Shown here in pieces: positions 16,360 through 20,054 of a stretch of DNA of 20,054 bases; the first letter of the stretch is position 1; each line of letters opens with the position of its first letter. The stretch is taken from contig CAJTMV010000054.1 in the NCBI GenBank assembly GCA_910577225.1, forward strand, positions 1-20,054, read 5' to 3'. The translations under genes and the position numbers were made by a program. Source of the stretch: an uncultured Eubacterium sp. (lineage in GTDB: Bacteria > Bacillota > Clostridia > Lachnospirales > Lachnospiraceae). The notes below the pieces were generated by a model. It was not told the DNA's origin, made no database searches, and saw only the letters and a list, made by a program, of their open reading frames with translations.

Positions 16360-17160
16360 TCAGACTGCGTAACGACTCTTTCTGATCCATGCCATGAGCT
16401 TTCGCGGAATCATTCCTGCCAGCAGCGGCTTTAGCACATAGCGGACATTTCCCTTTAAAATGCCAAGCCTGCGGAATCCGTACAGACGCGTTACACATTC
16501 ACAAAACCGGTACCGGTATTTCCGCTTCCGATATGCATTCTGATCTTCCTGGTAGTCGATCAGCGGCATCTGCATGTTATATCCGCGCAGGCCAAGGGCA
16601 TACAGCCGCATAAAAAGCTCGTAATCCTCCGCACGCAGATACCGGCGCGACTTCTGATATCCTCCGGCTGCCGCAAATGCCTCCCTGCGAAACATTACGG
16701 ACGGATGAATAAACGGTGAGGTCGGAAGAAACGATGTCCTGCCCGGAACCTCTTCCATACGCCGCTCTCCCCAGACACCATGCGCCCCGGTCAGCCTTGC
16801 ATTACATCCGACAAACGCATATTCCGGATGAGCCTTTAAAAATGCCGCCTGCTTTTCCAGCCGGTCAGCCCCTGAAATATCGTCTGCATCCATACGAGCC
16901 AGATATCTGCCAGACGCACAGGCAATGCACCTGTTTAACGACGCTGCCAGTCCCCGGTTCTTCCGGTTTCTTATCCGTCTGATTCTTGCGTCTTTTTTGC
17001 AGCAGCCACGCAGCCAGTCTGCATAATCCGCGTCAGACCCGTCGTCGCAAATCAGTAATTCAAAATCGGTAAATGTCTGTGCAAGTATGGAATCGATGGC
17101 CCTTGCAGCATATACCGGATTGTCATTATAAGTCGCCATCAGTACAGAAATCTCTGGCAT
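16360..17160 (-). CDS. GT2 family glycosyltransferase
   Basis: 266 residues, a compact GT-A enzyme. The start MPEISVLMATYNDNPVYAAR is the classical first strand and loop, followed by LLICDDGSDADYADW, RNRKNRGLAASLNRCI and the metal motif DADD at 91-94 (YLARMDADDIS). SPFIHPSVMFRREAF and LRAEDYELFMRL (ED-x-x-L motif, about 177) complete the active site. AAGGAGA five bases before ATG 17160 is a strong ribosome binding site. The C-terminus is basic (RKLMAWIRKSRYAV), fitting peripheral membrane attachment. It lies in the high-GC half of the cluster, 73 bases after the GT4 gene. Sugar specificity unknown. Confidence 0.9.
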   Translation of the reverse strand: MPEISVLMATYNDNPVYAARAIDSILAQTFTDFELLICDDGSDADYADWLRGCCKKDARIRRIRNRKNRGLAASLNRCIACASGRYLARMDADDISGADRLEKQAAFLKAHPEYAFVGCNARLTGAHGVWGERRMEEVPGRTSFLPTSPFIHPSVMFRREAFAAAGGYQKSRRYLRAEDYELFMRLYALGLRGYNMQMPLIDYQEDQNAYRKRKYRYRFCECVTRLYGFRRLGILKGNVRYVLKPLLAGMIPRKLMAWIRKSRYAV

Positions 17161-17214
17161 TTTTGTCTCCTTTTTGCCCGTAACCTGGCCTTCTGTAACG
17201 ATTCCCTGTATTCA

Positions 17215-17270
17215 TGCTGATAAATTCTTTTCATCAGATATGGTTCATCTGCTGATAAATTCTTTTCATC
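17215..17270 (-). repeat. Perfect 21-bp direct repeat, 35-bp period, at the 3' end of the GT4 gene
   Basis: TGCTGATAAATTCTTTTCAT plus a final C occurs on the plus strand at 17215-17235 and again at 17250-17270. One copy codes for the last residues of the GT4 protein and the other straddles its stop. The 35-bp period is not a multiple of three, so a duplication here could have changed the C-terminus. Confidence 0.85.
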
Positions 17271-18427
17271 TGTCTGCTTACTGCCTGATTACTGTATTTT
17301 TTAACTTTCTCCAGATTTTGTCTGATCTGTCTGTTCCGCTCCCGCTCATCGTTGAGCAGACGCCCCAGTATCTGTACCAGCAAATCCGGACGGTCTGGCG
17401 GAAAGCGATATTTCTCCGCGATCAGCTCCGCGTTCCCCCGGATATCCGATACCGCGCATGCCGTTCCTGCCGCCATGGCCTCCAGCAGCGCGACAGGCAT
17501 CCCCTCTCTGAGAGATGGAAACACAAACACATCCGCGCTCTGATAAACCACGGACAGATCCTCCTGAAATCCCGGCATGCGGATACGACCGGCAACTCCG
17601 GTTTTTAACGCATAATGCCACAGTTCCTCCCGCAACGCTCCCTGTCCGCAGATCAGATAATAAATGTCCCTGTCCGGCAGACGCGCCAGTGCATCCAGAA
17701 CCATCCTGTGATTTTTTCCTTTATTCAGTTCTCCGACAGACAGAACCAGCTTTGCTCCCTTTGGAATGTTATATTTCTGATATACCGCTTTTTTTGCGCA
17801 TGCTTTTGCGTCGCATTCCATGACATCCGCTTCTGCAGGCGCATCCGCAAACAGTTTCCCGTACCGGAAGGTCGCAATCCCGACACCCGGAATCCGGTGG
17901 ATGCTGCCGGCACACAGTTTTCTTTCTGCAAGCCTGTAATCTTCCTGATTGACCGTAATCAGCACATCCGTCTGATATGCCAGCAGCTTTTCCGCCGAAT
18001 AATACAGCAGCCAGTTTTTTAAGGGAGCACCCTTATAAAAATGAAAGCCGTGTGCAGTATAAATGACCCTGACATTTTTCCGGTACGCGGCAGTTCTTGC
18101 CAGCGCGCCTCCAACTGGGGAATGGCAGTGGAGCCAGTCAAAGTGATATCGCGCCAGCAGCTGTTTTATCTGTATATATGCCCGCACGCAGGTCACCGGA
18201 TTGCGGACACTCCTCGGACAATCCCACTGATGCAGTATGATATGCATGTTTCGCAGATCTGCCCGTAACTTCAGCACCCGCTTTTCGTCACACGTATTGC
18301 CTTCCCTGAAATTACATGCCACATGCACCTCGTATCCAAGCTCCTGCAGCAGGACCAGATTCTCTCTGTTAAACTGGTCGATCATCGATGCCACCGATGC
18401 AGCCATCAACACGCGCTTACGCTTCAT
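17234..18427 (-). CDS. GT4 family glycosyltransferase
   Basis: 397 residues, typical of EPS/capsule GT4 enzymes. The N-terminal acceptor domain shows RVLMAASVASMIDQFNRENL, DWLHCHSPVGGALAR (the H-x-H-x-P-x-x-G motif, about 98-108) and VIYTAHGFHFYKGAP. The C-terminal donor domain shows LVLSVGELNKGKNH, LICGQGALREEL, RMPGFQEDLSVVYQSADVFV and E308/E316 in REGMPVALLEAMAAG (E-x7-E). A short acidic, Cys- and Ala-rich insert lies at 194-213. ATG 18427 falls inside the last codons of the regulator gene (11-base overlap) with only a weak site, implying translation coupled to the regulator. It is the first enzyme of the cluster. Substrate unknown. Confidence 0.9.
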   Translation of the reverse strand: MKRKRVLMAASVASMIDQFNRENLVLLQELGYEVHVACNFREGNTCDEKRVLKLRADLRNMHIILHQWDCPRSVRNPVTCVRAYIQIKQLLARYHFDWLHCHSPVGGALARTAAYRKNVRVIYTAHGFHFYKGAPLKNWLLYYSAEKLLAYQTDVLITVNQEDYRLAERKLCAGSIHRIPGVGIATFRYGKLFADAPAEADVMECDAKACAKKAVYQKYNIPKGAKLVLSVGELNKGKNHRMVLDALARLPDRDIYYLICGQGALREELWHYALKTGVAGRIRMPGFQEDLSVVYQSADVFVFPSLREGMPVALLEAMAAGTACAVSDIRGNAELIAEKYRFPPDRPDLLVQILGRLLNDERERNRQIRQNLEKVKKYSNQAVSRQMKRIYQQMNHI

Positions 18428-18767
18428 TCATAATCTCAGCTACCGACTTCATAATCTTTACATACATCGTATAGCTGTCCGTATCCTTCTGTTTCCTGCC
18501 ATCCTCTCCCTGCGCGGGCTCCCACATGTCAAGGATGGTTTCCGACGGACTGGCAATCCCCCACAGCAGCTCATCTGCTCCCGTCTCCAGAGCCGCACAG
18601 ATATTTACAAAGGTATCCAGACTCATAATCCTCGTGCCGCGCTCAATATGCCCTAAAAATGACATGCTGATCCCGCATTTTTTCGCCAGTTCATCCTGCG
18701 ACCATTCCCGCACTTTTCTGATCTGACGGATGCGGTTTCCCATCTTTCCATAATCCAGTTCTCTCAT
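18417..18767 (-). CDS. XRE-family helix-turn-helix regulator at the head of the operon
   Basis: About 116 residues from ATG 18767, which has GGAGG five bases upstream (MRELDYGKMGNRIRQIRK). An in-frame ATG at 18836 would give 139 residues but lacks a site and lies within a palindrome. The XRE/Cro-type domain spans residues 8-65: IRQIRKVREWSQDELAKKCG, then ISMSFLGHIERGTRIMSLDT, with recognition helix around SMSFLGHIERG. A charged C-terminal part ends in a helix (MYVKIMKSVAEIMNEA). Proteins of this layout often control the operon they begin. Palindromes at 18834-18860, 18941-18960 and 19123-19143 are candidate targets. The gene overlaps the first glycosyltransferase gene, so it is co-transcribed with the cluster. 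Whether it activates or represses is not visible. Confidence 0.9.
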   Translation of the reverse strand: MRELDYGKMGNRIRQIRKVREWSQDELAKKCGISMSFLGHIERGTRIMSLDTFVNICAALETGADELLWGIASPSETILDMWEPAQGEDGRKQKDTDSYTMYVKIMKSVAEIMNEA

Positions 18768-18833
18768 ATATTCCTCCATTCTCCGCCGCTGTCTGACCGT
18801 AACGGCGGCAGAATCAGACTGCCGTATCAGATA

Positions 18834-18860
18834 CATAACATTTTCTTATAATTTGTTATG
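18834..18860. promoter_or_regulatory. 27-bp palindrome, candidate operator upstream of the XRE gene
   Basis: CATAACA (18834-18840) and TGTTATG (18854-18860) are perfect inverted arms around a 13-base AT-rich centre. The 21 bases 18837-18857 match the reverse complement of 19123-19143 at 19 positions. It sits between the putative promoter and the ribosome binding site, where a bound repressor would block transcription. Confidence 0.5.
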
Positions 18861-18907
18861 AAAAATACCTGTCTGAAAAGTGCCGGAAACACTGATAAAA
18901 TAAGAAA

Positions 18908-18937
18908 ATTATGATGATTCCTACAGATTTTTCACAA
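18908..18937 (-). promoter_or_regulatory. Candidate promoter of the polysaccharide operon
   Basis: Minus-strand TTGTGA (18932-18937) and CATAAT (18908-18913) are 18 bases apart, matching four and five of the six consensus positions. Transcription would start near 18900, leaving a leader of about 130 bases that contains the 27-bp palindrome. Confidence 0.35.
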
Positions 18938-18940
18938 ACG

Positions 18941-18960
18941 GAAATGATTACAATCGTTTC
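18941..18960. promoter_or_regulatory. 20-bp imperfect palindrome just upstream of the -35 box
   Basis: GAAATGATT and AATCGTTTC are inverted arms (eight of nine pairs match) around AC. It ends four bases from the putative -35, the usual place for an activator or a repressor site. Confidence 0.4.
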
Positions 18961-19024
18961 ATATGCAGATTTACATCCGTCTTTGAAATATGGATAAACA
19001 GTTGAATTTTTTGTAGATTTTGAC

Positions 19025-19038
19025 TTCTGTTTACAGAA
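19025..19038. promoter_or_regulatory. 14-bp inverted repeat TTCTGT-TT-ACAGAA
   Basis: Perfect six-base arms around TT within the control region. It is short enough to arise by chance in AT-rich DNA, so function is uncertain. Confidence 0.2.
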
Positions 19039-19243
19039 TCAGACGATAAGATTTGGTAATTACTGCCAATTTTTTGAATGGTATTGCAAAATATGAAAAC
19101 TTGTTATAAAATACTTGAAGATAACATTTTATAAGAAAATGTTGTTTATCAGAATTTTTTACTGCATCGCCAGGATGGATAATCCTGGTTATAAAGAATG
19201 AAAGTAAAAGCAGGACGCTCCATTTTAGAGCTCCTGCTTTCAT
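19031..19243 (-). CDS. Possible small membrane peptide (70 residues), doubtful
   Basis: ATG 19243 has GGAG four bases upstream. The N-terminus MKAGALKWSVLLLLSFFITR looks like a single membrane helix or signal sequence, followed by IIHPGDAV. The rest (KNSDKQHFLIKCYLQVFYNK onward) is coded by AT-rich DNA that includes the palindrome at 19123-19143, and does not look conserved. The first codons coincide with the terminator-like hairpin at 19207-19240. It could be a real small protein, a decayed gene with only its N-terminus preserved, or chance. I do not recognise a family. Confidence 0.25.
   Translation of the reverse strand: MKAGALKWSVLLLLSFFITRIIHPGDAVKNSDKQHFLIKCYLQVFYNKFSYFAIPFKKLAVITKSYRLIL
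19123..19143. promoter_or_regulatory. Second copy of the AACATTTT palindrome, candidate operator
   Basis: AACATTTT (19123-19130) and AAAATGTT (19136-19143) are perfect eight-base inverted arms around ATAAG. It is the inverse counterpart of 18837-18857 with two mismatches, 286 bases away. Two copies flanking one control region suggest cooperative or looping binding by the neighbouring regulator. Confidence 0.5.
19170..19188. other. Short perfect hairpin CCAGGAT-GGATA-ATCCTGG
   Basis: Seven perfect pairs with a five-base loop between the second palindrome and the terminator-like hairpin. It has no adjacent T-tract, so it is not a terminator on its own; it may be part of an RNA structure or a protein site. 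Confidence 0.3.
19207..19240 (-). terminator. Rho-independent terminator-like hairpin after the 191-residue membrane protein gene
   Basis: AAAGCAGGA (19207-19215) pairs with TCCTGCTTT (19232-19240), and GCTC with GAGC inside a one-base bulge, closing a seven-base loop. On the minus strand the stem runs into TTTTACTTTC, an interrupted T-tract. It is about 120 bases after the stop at 19362 and would insulate that gene from the polysaccharide operon. Confidence 0.6.
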
Positions 19244-19361
19244 AATTCTCCGTTTGATCAGTATCTGCCTCTCAATCCCCGACGTTCTTCAATTTTCCTC
19301 AATTCCATACATCTTTTTTCCACAGTTCTTCTGCCTAAAACGAAAGATGTTAAAATATTTC

Positions 19362-19937
19362 TCATTTCACAGAATTTTTCACTGTTGCAGCATCATTTAC
19401 ATGTACAAGAGACAGCATTTGCAGCCCCTGGTAAAACAGGAACACAACCAATAAATTCATCATTTTCAGAAAATCCGGAATTATAGCGCGTTCAAAATAT
19501 TGCGCGATAATTGTAACATGCATAAACTGTTCCTCTGAGCCTGTGGCAATAACCTGACCTGTATTACTGATGGCATAATAAATATCATTGAAAACAGAAT
19601 TCTCTATGACTCCATGATACCATTCCAACGCAAAGCCGATCGCAACGATACATAACGCACCAGCCACAGTGTGTAAAAACAGCTTCTTTCTTTCAATTTC
19701 CCTCTCAGACATTTGCCGCTCATTTTTCCTGCCCTGCAGGATAACATAGAATAAAATACCCATAAATGCTGACCAGATCAGGCTGCTGTATGTCGGGTAA
19801 AAAGCATCTACATGATCCATCGGCATTCCCAATGACGGGTCATAAGATACGCTACGTATAAAATAACCCATATACGGAACAAGGACGAGAAGATACGCAA
19901 TTAAAATACAGGCGATGCATTTGAAACATTTTTTCAT
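19362..19937 (-). CDS. Small multi-pass membrane protein of unknown function
   Basis: 191 residues with an excellent ribosome binding site (AAAGGAG, seven bases before ATG 19937). Hydrophobic segments lie at about 6-27, 52-70, 87-105 and 150-172, consistent with four membrane helices. A charged cytoplasmic loop (GRKNERQMSEREIERKKLF) separates helices two and three. The first external loop carries YDPSLGMPMDHVDAFYPTYS and the second HGVIENSVFNDIYYAIS. I do not recognise the family. It stands alone between the window edge and a terminator-like hairpin, 600 bases upstream of the XRE gene, so a link to the polysaccharide cluster is not implied. Confidence 0.8.
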   Translation of the reverse strand: MKKCFKCIACILIAYLLVLVPYMGYFIRSVSYDPSLGMPMDHVDAFYPTYSSLIWSAFMGILFYVILQGRKNERQMSEREIERKKLFLHTVAGALCIVAIGFALEWYHGVIENSVFNDIYYAISNTGQVIATGSEEQFMHVTIIAQYFERAIIPDFLKMMNLLVVFLFYQGLQMLSLVHVNDAATVKNSVK

Positions 19938-20054
19938 AAAATACTCCTTTCCAGAAAAATGAATGACTATCCATTCTTAAAAAATATAATCTCAATAAAC
20001 CTGAATTATTCACGGAATAACAGCATTAACTGCTGAAACCCGCATAGTTACTGT

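Noticed and set aside
1..20054. tRNA or rRNA genes
   Set aside because: No cloverleaf-like sequence with a T-loop GTTCRA and matching stems, and no rRNA signature, was seen on reading both strands.

Overview
The window looks like a chromosomal segment of a low- to mid-GC Gram-positive anaerobe, most likely a clostridial (Lachnospiraceae-type) gut bacterium. This is inferred from strong AGGAGG-type ribosome binding sites, short overlaps between genes, AT-rich promoters and the family content. No single gene fixes the species.

Nearly all coding is on the minus strand, so transcription runs from high to low coordinates. On the right (19362-19937) is an unrecognised small membrane protein followed by a hairpin with a T-rich tail. 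A 500-bp control region (about 18770-19240) with several palindromes follows. It leads into a long surface-polysaccharide operon that opens with an XRE-type regulator (18417-18767). After it come a GT4 (17234), a GT2 (16360), a second GT2 (15335) and a TuaH-like GT (14148). After a 180-bp gap come UDP-GlcNAc 2-epimerase (12839), a Wzm-like ABC-2 permease (12054), a GT4 (10533) and a three-domain glycosyltransferase of about 1148 residues (7044). The operon ends with a Wzt-like ATPase (5714), a pyruvyltransferase-like protein (4093), a UbiA-family phosphoribosyl-lipid synthase homologue (3221) and a polytopic GT-C-like membrane protein (1501).

Together the genes describe an ABC-transporter-dependent polysaccharide pathway. 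The epimerase supplies UDP-ManNAc, the GT2/GT4 enzymes build the chain on the cytoplasmic face, and Wzm/Wzt exports it. The UbiA and GT-C pair may add pentose-type decoration outside from a polyprenyl-phosphate donor. No initiating phosphosugar transferase, Wzx flippase or Wzy polymerase is visible here.

The most striking feature is that the Wzt-like ATPase and the adjacent pyruvyltransferase-like protein both carry C-terminal coiled coils built from 14-residue units with a similar consensus (about ExxRLNxVIxxKE). In the second protein the units are encoded by a 42-bp tandem repeat. This suggests a joint scaffold or a length-measuring device.

The left 1.5 kb holds debris: a plus-strand relic of an IS1634/IS4-like transposase, an unidentified minus-strand relic, and then a promoter driving the truncated start of a membrane-anchored protein (1-312) that may be a STAND-type NTPase.
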